Assembly (NCBI GenBank): GCA_020630975.1
Contig: JAHDID010000043.1
Span: forward strand, 1 to 53,131
Origin: Verrucomicrobiota bacterium
Lineage (GTDB): Bacteria; Verrucomicrobiota; Verrucomicrobiia; Verrucomicrobiales; DEV007
Reading direction: 5' to 3'
Length of the DNA: 53,131 bases
Under the pieces are notes generated by a model. The model ran no database searches. It was not told the DNA's origin and was given only the letters and a program-made list of their open reading frames with translations. Shown in pieces: positions 1 to 8,539 of this stretch. The position numbers and the translations under genes are program-made. Position 1 is the stretch's first letter. Each line of letters begins with the position of its first letter.

Positions 1-60
1 TTTTAGAGGGGTATGGGTTACCGGGAGTAGCGGCTTCGAGAAAGGGTAAGAAGTAGAGGT

Positions 61-451
61 GTGGGGGGACGCATAGACTCCCGTCAAGGAGCGGCTGTCT
101 TTAGCTGCCGGGCAGGTTGAGCCGTTGTGTTTGGGTAGGGGGCTTGGGTTGCCGGGCGGCTAAAGGCGCCCCCCTCCTTGAGCTCTAAGGTGGGGTTGTA
201 TACGGAGACTCCCGTCAAGGAGCGGCGACGTCTCTTCGCCGGGCAGGCTGAGCAGTCGTGCATGGGTAGTGTTCTCGGGTTGCCGGGCGACGAGACGTGC
301 GCCCCTCCTTGCGCTCGAAGGTTGGTTTGTGAGCAGAGACTCCCGTCAAGGAGCGTCGACGTCTCGTCGCCGGGCAGGCTGAGCCATCGTGCATGGGTAG
401 TGTTCTCGGGTTGCCGGGCGACGAGACGCGCGCCTCTCCTTGTGCTCGAAG
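61..451. repeat. 131-bp hairpin repeat, array 1 (three units)
   Basis: Three tandem copies lie in exact 131-bp register: the word AGACTCCCGTCAAGGAGCG starts at 75 and recurs, with small changes, at 206 and 337. Each copy contains a 96-nt imperfect inverted repeat (85-180, 216-311, 347-442) bounded by CAAGGAG and CTCCTTG, with an inner stem CGACGTCTCGTCGCC against GGCGACGAGACG. In the first unit both inner arms are changed together (left CTTTAGCTGCC, right GGGCGGCTAAAG), so pairing is kept. The period is not a multiple of three, which argues against coding. Bases 1-60 look like a more decayed half unit. The same family returns at 3610-3995. I do not recognise it as a named element. Confidence 0.9.
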
Positions 452-529
452 GGCGCCAATCTAATAGCTCCGGTTTGCACCGAAAACGGCCCTTGCCTTC
501 TCTTGTGAGAAGCCGTTCTCTTTCTGGCG

Positions 530-2632
530 ATGACCATTCGTCTTCTCCTCAGTCTATTCCTTGTCAGTACATTCCACGCACCACTTGTCAGTGCTGCAGC
601 GGATAGCTTTGGCCGTGTGCAGGAGGGAGAAGGTGGCGAGGTAGTGGTCGTAGAGGGGCGCGTTGTTCGTGAGGTGGAGGTCGATGGCGGGCCTCTACCG
701 CTACTAGCCGTCGGCTCCAGCGATGGCAGGCACTACCTGTACGAACCCAATCACTTCGCTATGCAGGGGGTGTGGTTTGGCACTTTTGGTCGACTGGATG
801 ACCAGGGTGTATTCACCATAGATCGGTCTAAGCTGAAGCCGTTTCACCTCAAGCGCACTCCGCCGTGGACCTTTGGTGAGAAGCCTCGACGGAATCTGAA
901 ACACGAGTGGCTGGGCCATGTGTTTCGCGATGGCGATGTGTTGCTACGCTACCGCCTGTCCGATGAGAAAAGCGGGTTGAGCTGGCAGGTCGAGGAGCGC
1001 CTGCAGTTCGACTCGGAGCTGCAGCAGCGATTGATCTTTTCGATAGAGCCAAGTGGCGAGACCGACTTGTATCTGAACTATTGGCTCGAGCAGGTGCACT
1101 TCAAACGAGTATTAGCCGATGGGCAGCAAAACCAGCGTAATCTGCTGAAAAACCTACTGCCCAACCAGAAGGACTTCTCGATCACCTTCGTCCGGCGTGG
1201 TCAGGACCCGATCGTCCCGCATGGCTACACGATAGAGACGATAGCTATACCGGCTCCAGAGCCACCTTTTTTGTTTGAGCCGACTGACATCAGTTTTTCT
1301 GCAGATGGAGTGGCGTATGCCTGCACTCGCCTAGGTGAGGTGTGGCGGAGATCGATAGATGGGCAGTGGCAGCTATTTGCCGAAGGGCTGCACGAGGCCA
1401 ATGGAGTGCTGGCGGATTCCAACGATGGCTCGGTGTATGTGATGCAAAAGCCCGAGCTGACACGACTGGTCGATACCGATGGCGATCACATCGCAGATCT
1501 ATACGAAACGGTCGAAGATCGATTCCGGTTTTCGGGGCATTACCATGAGTTTGCCTATGGCCCGCGGCGCAATGCCAGAGGCGAGCTTTTCTTTTCGACG
1601 GGGCTGGCCTCCAGTGGCTACCATAGTGCGACCGGTAGTCTTCAGAATCAGATGACCTCAGCTCTCGGCTACCGAGGGTGGGTGATGCGTCGGGATCCCG
1701 ATGGGACGATTACGCCCTTCGCCTCGGGGCTGCGCTCGCCAGCTGGTATCGGTATGAATGCTGCGGATGAGCTATTCATTACTGATAATCAGGGCGACTG
1801 GGTGCCATCTTCTTATCTGGGGCATGTGGAGCAGGGCGACTTTCTCGGGCATCCCGCATCGCTTTGGGATCTACCAGAGCATGGCGTGACCCCTCGCGAG
1901 CTCGATTACCGCACGGTAGCCGTCATCCCCGACGAGGTGCCACCGCTCGACCTGGCGCAGGCAGGCGAGATTCGCAAGCGCCCTGCGGTGTGGTTGGCAC
2001 ATGGTGATCTGACTAATTCACCCGGGCATCCAGCATTTGCTCCAGAGGAGGGATTCGGCCCCTTTGGTGGCCAAGCCTTTATCGCCGACATTGCGCATCG
2101 CAATGTGGTGCGTGTGGCGTTGGAGAAAGTAGATGGGCTGTATCAGGGGGCAGTGTTTCCCTTTATCCGACCGCTAGCCAGTGCGGCTTACTCGGCTGTG
2201 TTTGATCCTAGTGGCAATCTTTGGATCGGAGCGGTAGGCAGGGGCTGGGTCGCAGGCGATCCGTCGATCGAGATGATCAAGTACCAAGATGGAGCGACGC
2301 CATTTGAGATTCAGCAGATCGCACTGACGAGAGAGGGCTTCGACATCGTCTTCACGGAGCCACTGGGTAGTGCTGAGATAGAGGCCGCAGACATATCAGT
2401 GAGCGAATACCAATGGCCATGGACTTCGGCCTATGGCGCAGAGGTGACCAATTTGAGAAAGCTAGCCGTGACCGAGGTAAGTATTTCTAAAGACCGATCG
2501 GTGGTATCGATTCAGCTACCGCGTCAGGTAGAGCATATTTACGAGATTCAGCTACCTGCGGTGATGTCTCGGTCTGGCCTAGAGCTAAAGAATAACTACG
2601 GTGTCTACACCCTAAACCGACTACTGCCATGA
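530..2632 (+). CDS. Secreted beta-propeller dehydrogenase-like protein
   Basis: 700 aa with an N-terminal signal peptide (hydrophobic to about residue 20, then SAAADS). Residues about 40-95 resemble a domain found in PVC heme proteins (LLAVGSSDG, then YEPNHFAMQGVWFGTFG). Residues about 235-570 have the repeating strands of a six-bladed glucose/sorbosone-dehydrogenase-like propeller, including DTDGDHIADLYE, GLRSPAGIGMN and FITDNQGDWVPSS. The end of the gene overlaps the start of the cytochrome gene by 4 bp (ATGA), so the two are probably translationally coupled and the cytochrome is the likely electron acceptor. The substrate is unknown; a carbohydrate or sugar alcohol is only an inference. 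No good Shine-Dalgarno precedes the ATG, and repeat array 1 lies immediately upstream. Confidence 0.8.
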   Translation: MTIRLLLSLFLVSTFHAPLVSAAADSFGRVQEGEGGEVVVVEGRVVREVEVDGGPLPLLAVGSSDGRHYLYEPNHFAMQGVWFGTFGRLDDQGVFTIDRSKLKPFHLKRTPPWTFGEKPRRNLKHEWLGHVFRDGDVLLRYRLSDEKSGLSWQVEERLQFDSELQQRLIFSIEPSGETDLYLNYWLEQVHFKRVLADGQQNQRNLLKNLLPNQKDFSITFVRRGQDPIVPHGYTIETIAIPAPEPPFLFEPTDISFSADGVAYACTRLGEVWRRSIDGQWQLFAEGLHEANGVLADSNDGSVYVMQKPELTRLVDTDGDHIADLYETVEDRFRFSGHYHEFAYGPRRNARGELFFSTGLASSGYHSATGSLQNQMTSALGYRGWVMRRDPDGTITPFASGLRSPAGIGMNAADELFITDNQGDWVPSSYLGHVEQGDFLGHPASLWDLPEHGVTPRELDYRTVAVIPDEVPPLDLAQAGEIRKRPAVWLAHGDLTNSPGHPAFAPEEGFGPFGGQAFIADIAHRNVVRVALEKVDGLYQGAVFPFIRPLASAAYSAVFDPSGNLWIGAVGRGWVAGDPSIEMIKYQDGATPFEIQQIALTREGFDIVFTEPLGSAEIEAADISVSEYQWPWTSAYGAEVTNLRKLAVTEVSISKDRSVVSIQLPRQVEHIYEIQLPAVMSRSGLELKNNYGVYTLNRLLP

Positions 2633-3594
2633 AGAGATTTGCTATCGTCGTTTCTATAGTAGCATTTGCCGTGCAAGTGCGTGCAGAGAGAGGGCTGCTC
2701 GATATACCAGTCGATGGAGATCGCGTGCGGGTACAGCGTTGTGTGCTACCGAGCAGCCCATCGAAGCGAATGGTAGCGGTGGGACTGCCGGGAGGGATCA
2801 ATTACGCTTTCGATGCGACGCACTGTGCACCCGTGTATTTTTGGCGAGGCGAGTTTCTCGATCTGTCTGGCGAGATACTCGGTCGTGGTGGCAAAGCTGG
2901 TAAGATATTAGGCACTAAGCAGTCTCTGGGTATTGGGCAGGTACCGTTGAGAATCGGGGCGGCCGATGTGGAGCCAGAGAGTATTCGCTTTCGCGGTTAC
3001 CGTAGGGCGGCGGATAGTGGTGCGCCGACCTTTCTGTTTGAGGTAGATGGGGTAGTAGTCGAGCAGCAGGTGGCGATGAATCAGGTAGGCGAGTTGGTTG
3101 CGACTTTGCGCTTCGGTGGTGGAGACAGGGAGGTCGATTGCTATTATCATATCGATCCGCAGGCTCATCAGACGGTGGTTTTGTCTGAGAGTGTCAGTTG
3201 GCTACGCCCTGGGGTTATTCGGATACCTGCTTCTGTTGAGGAGTTGACTGTGACCATGCAGCTCAGGCCGAGTCCCAAGCCTTTTGTCCGAAAGAAGCAG
3301 ACCCTGAGTGGCGAGCAGATCTACAAGGCCTATTGCAGTGCCTGTCACTCGCTAGATGGCTCGAAGCTGATCGGGCCGAGTTTTAAAGACTGTCTGGGGA
3401 GTGAGAGGGAAGTGGTGATTCGCGATGGGCAGGCAGCTACTATCACTATCGACGAGGGCTATATTCGTGAATCGATTACTGATCCGCAGGCAGCGGTGGT
3501 GAAAGGCTATGAACTAGTACCGATGGCAGATTTTACGGCTGCTCTGTCGGACGCGGATATTGATCGGTTGGTGGAGTATATCAAAGGGCTTTAG
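2629..3594 (+). CDS. Secreted c-type cytochrome with PVC N-terminal domain
   Basis: 321 aa. A signal peptide (residues 1-20, ending VRAE) precedes a domain of about 230 residues containing AVGLPGGINYAFD and FWRGEFLDLSGEILGRGGK, a pattern typical of PVC secreted cytochromes. The C-terminal 90 residues form a class I cytochrome c: heme-binding CSACH in YKAYCSACHSLDG, LIGPSFKD after it, and a likely axial methionine in YELVPMADF. It starts inside the stop codon of the propeller gene (ATGA). The two N-terminal domains share a layout (AVG..G..Y...., W.G.F), which suggests duplication. It probably passes electrons from the partner to the respiratory chain in the periplasm. Confidence 0.85.
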   Translation: MKRFAIVVSIVAFAVQVRAERGLLDIPVDGDRVRVQRCVLPSSPSKRMVAVGLPGGINYAFDATHCAPVYFWRGEFLDLSGEILGRGGKAGKILGTKQSLGIGQVPLRIGAADVEPESIRFRGYRRAADSGAPTFLFEVDGVVVEQQVAMNQVGELVATLRFGGGDREVDCYYHIDPQAHQTVVLSESVSWLRPGVIRIPASVEELTVTMQLRPSPKPFVRKKQTLSGEQIYKAYCSACHSLDGSKLIGPSFKDCLGSEREVVIRDGQAATITIDEGYIRESITDPQAAVVKGYELVPMADFTAALSDADIDRLVEYIKGL

Positions 3595-3609
3595 GGGCGG
3601 GGTAGGCGG

Positions 3610-3995
3610 GGCTTGGGTTGTGTGCTTGGGTTGCCGGGCGGCTGAAGGCACGCCCCTCCTTGCGCTCGAAGGTTGGGTTGTATGCAGAGACTCCCGTCAA
3701 GGAGCGGCGACGTCTCGTCGCTGGGCAGGCTGAGCCGTCGTGCTCAGCTAGTGTGCTCGGGTTGCTGGGCGACGAGACGTGCGCCCCTCCTTGCGCTCGA
3801 AGGTTGGTTTGTATGCGGAGACTCCCGCCAAGGACCGGCTGCCTTCAGCTGCCGGGCTGGCTGAGCCGTCGTGCTTGGGTAGTGTTCTCGGGTTGCCGTG
3901 CGACGGGACGTGCGCACCTCCTTGAACTCGAAGGTTGGGGTGTGAGCGGAGACTCTCGCCAAGGAGCGGCGACGTCTCGTCGCTGGGCAACCTGA
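3610..3995. repeat. 131-bp hairpin repeat, array 2
   Basis: Same family and orientation as the array at 61-451. The AGACTC word occurs at 3688, 3819 and 3950, again exactly 131 bp apart. It begins with a right half unit (3610-3672) and ends with a truncated left half (to about 3995). Complete inverted repeats are at 3698-3793 and 3829-3924. In the latter the left arm is the CTTCAGCTGCC variant while the right arm is the GCGACGGGACG variant, so arms look shuffled. With array 1 it brackets the dehydrogenase/cytochrome operon as long direct repeats about 3.6 kb apart. The 460-bp gap between genes is otherwise empty. Confidence 0.9.
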
Positions 3996-4061
3996 GCCAG
4001 TGGCCTTGAGTAAAGAATCATGATACTAGCCAATGCCTCTCCACCTCTACCGGCCACTCAC

Positions 4062-4688
4062 TCACATCTTACACAGCTTCACACTGTGGAATGTGACCAT
4101 GCCTTGATATGCCGCTAGGGCTAAGGCTCGCTTCTCCGGCAGTTTGAAATTCCGGTTGGCTTCGAGATCGGATGGGTCCCCTTGCCATTCGACAACCAGT
4201 TGGCCATTCAATCTAGCGGTGACAGTTGCCTTCGAGCCTTCTCCCGAAGCCGAGACCTCGATCTGCAAGCGGTACTCCTTGTTATTCTCGATAGGACCGG
4301 GACGAGTAGCTGTGGGGTTGTTTGGGTCTTTTGCGGTCATCCCTTTGACTCTAGACATGCCGTGGGCGATACCCTTCCATGAGCCGATCTCGATAGAGGG
4401 AGACGCGTCGCCGACTGGGATCACCATTGCGATCGCATCATCACCAGAGTTTCGTGTGAAAGTGATGTCGACTGAGTAGTCGAGGGGCATTTTTTTGGCT
4501 ACGATACATCGCGATGCTCGCCCGCGCTGGATGTCGATACCCGTCGCGATCTTCGACCACTCACCTTTTACGACTTGGTGATCCTCTTCATAGCGGTCAA
4601 TTAGTTCGATAAAGTCCTCGCTCCCTGCGGCCAGCGCACAGCACATCGCTAGGTTTATTGCTAAAGTGGAGAATCGAAGGCGAACCAT
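4062..4688 (-). CDS. Secreted DUF1080/LamG-like beta-sandwich protein
   Basis: 208 aa with a signal peptide (residues 1-22, CCALAAGSEDF). The mature part has the strand pattern of the DUF1080/laminin-G-like fold: GEWSKIATGIDIQRG early, DYSVDITFTRNSGDDAIAMVIPVGD in the middle, then EYRLQIEVSASGEGSKATVTARLNGQLVVEWQGD, and an end strand MVTFHSVKLCKM. These domains are common in PVC secreted proteins and bind or act on carbohydrates; no catalytic residues can be named here. It is a monocistronic gene on the minus strand, divergent from the L,D-transpeptidase and convergent with repeat array 2. Family assignment is by pattern only. Confidence 0.65.
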   Translation of the reverse strand: MVRLRFSTLAINLAMCCALAAGSEDFIELIDRYEEDHQVVKGEWSKIATGIDIQRGRASRCIVAKKMPLDYSVDITFTRNSGDDAIAMVIPVGDASPSIEIGSWKGIAHGMSRVKGMTAKDPNNPTATRPGPIENNKEYRLQIEVSASGEGSKATVTARLNGQLVVEWQGDPSDLEANRNFKLPEKRALALAAYQGMVTFHSVKLCKM

Positions 4689-4740
4689 GCCAGACTATGA
4701 CCTGATTTAGACGCTGTATCTATAAAACTTTTCCGAGCTC

Positions 4741-4769
4741 TTGACAGCGCTGCTGAATTTTGATTCGAT
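4741..4769 (+). promoter_or_regulatory. Possible sigma70-type promoter of the L,D-transpeptidase
   Basis: A perfect TTGACA at 4741-4746 is followed after 17 bp by TTCGAT (4764-4769), preceded by TG one base upstream (extended -10 style). It lies 49 bp before the start codon in the divergent intergenic space. The -10 match is poor, so this is a suggestion only. Confidence 0.3.
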
Positions 4770-4817
4770 CGAGGCGCCAAGCCGTTTCCCCTACACACCT
4801 ACACACACGAAGCAAAA

Positions 4818-5309
4818 ATGAAAACTTGGATATTACCCCTGTTGGCCATTGGTATATGGTTGAGTACTGCCGATTCAGCACAAGCATACACATGGATAAA
4901 AGTCGATCTCAGTAGTCAACGCGCCTATGTATATAAGAATGGCAAAATAGTTGTCTCGTCGCCGATTTCTTCTGGCAAAAAGAGCAAGCCGACTAGGACA
5001 GGGACCTTCTCGGTGACTCAAAAAGACAAGTGGCATCGGTCGAGTTTTTACGGGTCATTTGTCAGTACCTCATCTGGGAAAGTGGTTCGCAGCGGCGTGG
5101 ACTCCCGCAAATCGTCGCCGCCACGGGGGACCAAGTTTCTCGGCACCAAGATGTATTACTTTCTCCGCTTCAATGGGCCAGTCGGATTGCATGCGGGGCA
5201 TTTGCCCGGTTATCCGGCGTCTTCAGGCTGTGTCAGATTACCTTACGACAAGGCCGCAACCTTCTACAACTACGCCAGTGTAGGAACGAAGGTAGTGGTC
5301 CAGTGGTGA
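4818..5309 (+). CDS. L,D-transpeptidase (YkuD family)
   Basis: 163 aa, with a signal peptide (residues 1-23, cleavage near AQAYT). The YkuD catalytic domain fills the mature protein: IKVDLSSQRAYVYKNGKIV at the N-terminus, TRTGTFSV in the middle, and the active-site signature HAG (125-127) followed by SSGCVRLP, where Cys138 is the nucleophile and Arg140 the conserved arginine. The enzyme forms 3-3 peptidoglycan cross-links or attaches proteins to peptidoglycan in the periplasm. It is a minimal single-domain version without LysM or peptidoglycan-binding parts. The gene is transcribed away from the DUF1080-like gene; truA follows after 75 bp. Confidence 0.9.
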   Translation: MKTWILPLLAIGIWLSTADSAQAYTWIKVDLSSQRAYVYKNGKIVVSSPISSGKKSKPTRTGTFSVTQKDKWHRSSFYGSFVSTSSGKVVRSGVDSRKSSPPRGTKFLGTKMYYFLRFNGPVGLHAGHLPGYPASSGCVRLPYDKAATFYNYASVGTKVVVQW

Positions 5310-5384
5310 TCGATTGCTGGCAGCAGTTGTGTCGGTGGCAAATGTGATTGCTGAGTTAGCCAGACTGGGGCATGGGTACGGCCT

Positions 5385-6227
5385 ATGCCTAAATATGCGA
5401 TAGAGCTTGCCTATGATGGCACTGATTACTGCGGTTGGCAGCAGCAACTTGGGGTGGGCAAACATGCAAACCCCAAAGCAAGTATCGAGGAACACCTCGT
5501 ACAGGCGCTAAGGGATTATTCTGGCGAGGAGGTGTCGTCAGTGGTCTCCAGCGGACGTACCGATGCTGGAGTGCATGCGAGTGGGCAGGTGGTTCACTTT
5601 TCGTTAAAGAATCCGCCACGAGAGAACAGCCAATTGTTGCAAGGTATCAATCATAGATTGCCGAGTAATATTCAAGTAACCAAAGCGGGTTTGGTGCCGG
5701 ATCGTTTTCGAGCGAATTCGAGTTGTCGGAAACAGTACAGTTACTACTTCCTGCAGGGTGCGACACACTTGGCTCATTTGAAAAATCAAACGATGAGGAA
5801 TCGCTACCCATTAGATGGTGAGCCTATGAAAGAAGCTCTCTGCGATCTGGAGGGCGAGCATGATTTTAAATCATTTGGTAGTGCGAATACAACTGTCGTA
5901 AGCACTGTGCGTACGATTCACAAAGCAGAGCTCAGCCGTTTTGATATACCTCTGCCGGGCTTTTACGATTCGGAGGAATACTTTATGTGGAGAGTTACTC
6001 TTGTGGGATCTGGCTTTCTGAAACACATGGTGCGGAGCATCGCTGGAACGCTAAAACAAATCGGCGAAAACCGGCGACCTGCAGAGGATATGCTTCGCCT
6101 GCTCTCTACCGATGCTCGGGACGATGTAGGGTCGACGGCCCCAGCTAGTGGGTTATGGTTGGATCGAGTTTGGTACCCAAGGCAGGAGGGGATTGATTTC
6201 TTACACCAGTGGAGCGACCTGGGTTAG
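5385..6227 (+). CDS. truA: tRNA pseudouridine(38-40) synthase TruA
   Basis: 280 aa, normal TruA length. It opens with YAIELAYDGTDYCGWQQQ, the family's first conserved block, and has the catalytic block SSGRTDAGVHASGQVVHF with the nucleophilic aspartate at residue 60. Later blocks include SSCRKQYSYYF, HDFKSFGSANTTVVSTVRTI and the C-terminal GSGFLKHMVRSIAGTL. The enzyme isomerises U38-U40 in tRNA anticodon stems. An insert around residues 24-31 (VGKHANPK) in the early loop is slightly longer than in E. coli. The cytoplasmic housekeeping gene stands between secreted-enzyme genes, without an evident operon partner. Confidence 0.96.
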   Translation: MPKYAIELAYDGTDYCGWQQQLGVGKHANPKASIEEHLVQALRDYSGEEVSSVVSSGRTDAGVHASGQVVHFSLKNPPRENSQLLQGINHRLPSNIQVTKAGLVPDRFRANSSCRKQYSYYFLQGATHLAHLKNQTMRNRYPLDGEPMKEALCDLEGEHDFKSFGSANTTVVSTVRTIHKAELSRFDIPLPGFYDSEEYFMWRVTLVGSGFLKHMVRSIAGTLKQIGENRRPAEDMLRLLSTDARDDVGSTAPASGLWLDRVWYPRQEGIDFLHQWSDLG

Positions 6228-6339
6228 AACGCTGTGTACCGGGGAGTGGTCGGTGTGATACGATAAAGTATCGTTGCATTGCGTGATCCTGCCGATTTTG
6301 GGGTTGGTCAAGACTGGCCTGTTGCAACTAAAGTTCGAC

Positions 6340-8085
6340 ATGATTTCGAAGAGTAACTGGTTGGTTCTTTGGTTCTCGATTGGCATGGTCTGCCATGCTG
6401 CCGACAGACCGAATGTGATCCTAGTGATGACCGATGATCAGGGCTATGGAGATCTCAGTTGTCATGGTAACCCGGTGCTGAAGACGCCGCACCTCGACCA
6501 GATGCATGCCGAGTCGGTGCGGTTCACTGATTTCCATGTCAGTTCATTCTGCACGCCCACGCGGGCTGCTTTGATGTCTGGCAATCATCCGGCTAAGACG
6601 GGGGCTTACCGGACCAGCTCTGGACGGACTATGATGCACCCCGAGGAAAAGACGGTGGCGCATCTGTTCGCAGAACATGGCTACGCGACAGGGATGGTCG
6701 GCAAATGGCATCTCGGCGATAATGCACCGCACCGCCCGCAGGATCGAGGTTTTCAGGATGTGGTCTGGCACCGGTGTGGAGGTATTGGCCAGGCGTCTGA
6801 TTACTGGGGTAATACCTATTTCGATGATACCTACGAGCGAAATGGTGTGTTCGAGAAGTTCGAAGGCTATTGCACGGATGTGTGGTTTCGCGAGGGGATG
6901 CGGTTTGTTTCGGACAATGCGGAGAAGCCCTTCTTTCTTTATCTCGCTTTGAATGCGCCACACGGCCCCTATCGCGTGCCTCCAGAGTGGGCGGAGCCTT
7001 ATCAGGGGAAGGCGGAGCAGGTCGCCAATGCCAACTTCCTCGGTATGGTCGCCAATATCGATCATAATATGGGCCTACTGAGGGCTCATCTGGAGAAGCT
7101 GGGAATCGCAGATAATACGATCCTGATCTTCATGACTGACAACGGTACGTCGGCAGGCTGTAAGTTCGATGGTCTAGAGGGAGAGCCAGTGATCGGCTAC
7201 AATGCTGGCCTGAGAGGAAAGAAATCCTCAGTGTACGAAGGTGGTCACCGCGTGCCGTTCTTTATCCACTGGCCCCAAGGGGGGCTGACTGGTGGTAGAG
7301 ATATCGATACACTGGCGGCTCACATCGATGTTTTGCCTACTTTGGCGGATCTGTGCGGTCTATCGGCTCCCGATGCTAGTTATGATAGCGATGGTTTATC
7401 GTTGGTGCCTTTGCTGAAGGAAGGCGGGGAGCAGGATTGGACGCGCAAACACCATGTCCTGCAATACCACTGCGGTCCTCACAATAAGCTGCCGATAGGC
7501 CCGTGGCACTACTCCTGTGTGCTTACGGAGAAATGGCGTTTAGTCCATGCCTCTGCAGATGAGTTCGAGCTCTACGATATCGAGGCTGATCGAGCTCAAA
7601 AGAACGATGTCGCGGCAGATAATCCAGAGGTGGTCGCCGAGCTGATGAAGCTGTATGAGCCTTTTTGGTTAGAGGTATCGCTAGGTATGACACCTGTGTC
7701 GATCGATCTCGGCAGTCCGGCGGAGCCTGCTACCGTGCTGTGTTCTCAGGATTGGTTTGTGATGGGTGCCAATCCCCCTTGGAATTTTAGTTCCATCCGC
7801 AAGTTACCCAGAGTCACTCTACCTTGGAAGGTGGATGTGAAGACTGCGGGGCGCTACCGGTTCACATTGCGTCAATGGCCAAAGGAGGCCGATAAACCCG
7901 TAGTCGCCACTCGTGCCAAGCTGGAAGTCGCTGGTCAGACGGCAGAGGCCGATGTGGAGGAGGGGACTAGAGGGGTGGTGTTTGAGCTGGAGCTACCAGT
8001 GGGCAAGACCGAAGTGAATACTTGGCTGTATAATGATAAAGGTCAGGCTGGTGGAGCCTACTTCACCGATGTGGAGGCTCTGTAG
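6340..8085 (+). CDS. Secreted sulfatase, Cys-type (formylglycine)
   Basis: 581 aa from the ATG at 6340, chosen because it gives a clean signal peptide (to about CHAADRPN); an in-frame ATG at 6274 would add 22 odd residues. Metal-binding aspartates are in NVILVMTDDQGYGDLSCHG. The formylglycine signature is FCTPTRAALMSGNHP with Cys71 and Arg75. GMVGKWHLGD and FMTDNGTSAG carry further active-site residues. After the sulfatase core (to about residue 450) the C-terminal 130 residues form an extra beta-rich domain with VDVKTAGRYRFTLRQWP. It hydrolyses sulfate esters on a glycan outside the cytoplasm; substrate unknown. Its cysteine needs conversion by an FGE or anSME not seen in this window. Confidence 0.92.
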   Translation: MISKSNWLVLWFSIGMVCHAADRPNVILVMTDDQGYGDLSCHGNPVLKTPHLDQMHAESVRFTDFHVSSFCTPTRAALMSGNHPAKTGAYRTSSGRTMMHPEEKTVAHLFAEHGYATGMVGKWHLGDNAPHRPQDRGFQDVVWHRCGGIGQASDYWGNTYFDDTYERNGVFEKFEGYCTDVWFREGMRFVSDNAEKPFFLYLALNAPHGPYRVPPEWAEPYQGKAEQVANANFLGMVANIDHNMGLLRAHLEKLGIADNTILIFMTDNGTSAGCKFDGLEGEPVIGYNAGLRGKKSSVYEGGHRVPFFIHWPQGGLTGGRDIDTLAAHIDVLPTLADLCGLSAPDASYDSDGLSLVPLLKEGGEQDWTRKHHVLQYHCGPHNKLPIGPWHYSCVLTEKWRLVHASADEFELYDIEADRAQKNDVAADNPEVVAELMKLYEPFWLEVSLGMTPVSIDLGSPAEPATVLCSQDWFVMGANPPWNFSSIRKLPRVTLPWKVDVKTAGRYRFTLRQWPKEADKPVVATRAKLEVAGQTAEADVEEGTRGVVFELELPVGKTEVNTWLYNDKGQAGGAYFTDVEAL

Positions 8086-8110
8086 TAGATAGCAATCCTA
8101 GTATAAGGAT

Positions 8111-8449
8111 ATGATATTGCTTGCTCTAGATGGTTTAATTTTTGTTCTGCCCGTTTTATTAATTCTCTTACTTGTTATCGTTGGGATTGCATCGCTGATC
8201 GCTCATCTTATGACAAAGCGATTGAGGGCTCTTTCCAAAGATAGTGACATCTACGCTGACGTTTGGCGTAGGCATTATCTGCGATCCGTTTGGACGCTTG
8301 CTATTAGTGTTAGTTTGTTGATTTCTCACTTCTTCTTTCACTTCCCTTTTCCGTTCTTTGGCACAATGCTTTTTTTCATAGCTTGTATTTCGGGAGCATA
8401 CGGACTCAACATTCAAGGATCAAAATTCAATCCGAATTATAAAAAGTGA
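8111..8449 (+). CDS. Small membrane protein of unknown function
   Basis: 112 aa, not recognised. A long N-terminal transmembrane helix (about residues 3-33) is followed by a basic stretch TKRLRALSKDSD, and two further hydrophobic segments (about 60-77 and 78-98, the latter rich in Phe). An AAGGA lies just before the ATG. The gene starts 26 bp after the sulfatase stop and could be cotranscribed. Its AT content is visibly higher than that of its neighbours, hinting at different ancestry. Confidence 0.6.
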   Translation: MILLALDGLIFVLPVLLILLLVIVGIASLIAHLMTKRLRALSKDSDIYADVWRRHYLRSVWTLAISVSLLISHFFFHFPFPFFGTMLFFIACISGAYGLNIQGSKFNPNYKK

Positions 8450-8539
8450 ACAACACCACCGAAGTAGCCAAGGCGCGCTCTTTCGTAGTCAGTTAAGCTC
8501 GACGGTCTTGTTCTGTATTCAGGTGTTTCCTCCTGCGTA

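Noticed and set aside
61-451. Repeat array as a CRISPR
   Set aside because: The whole 131-bp unit is repeated, with no unique spacers, and no cas genes are nearby.
178-606. 142-codon open frame across repeat array 1
   Set aside because: It runs through the 131-bp repeats, whose period is not a multiple of three, so the frame shifts from copy to copy and the product is repeat-derived.
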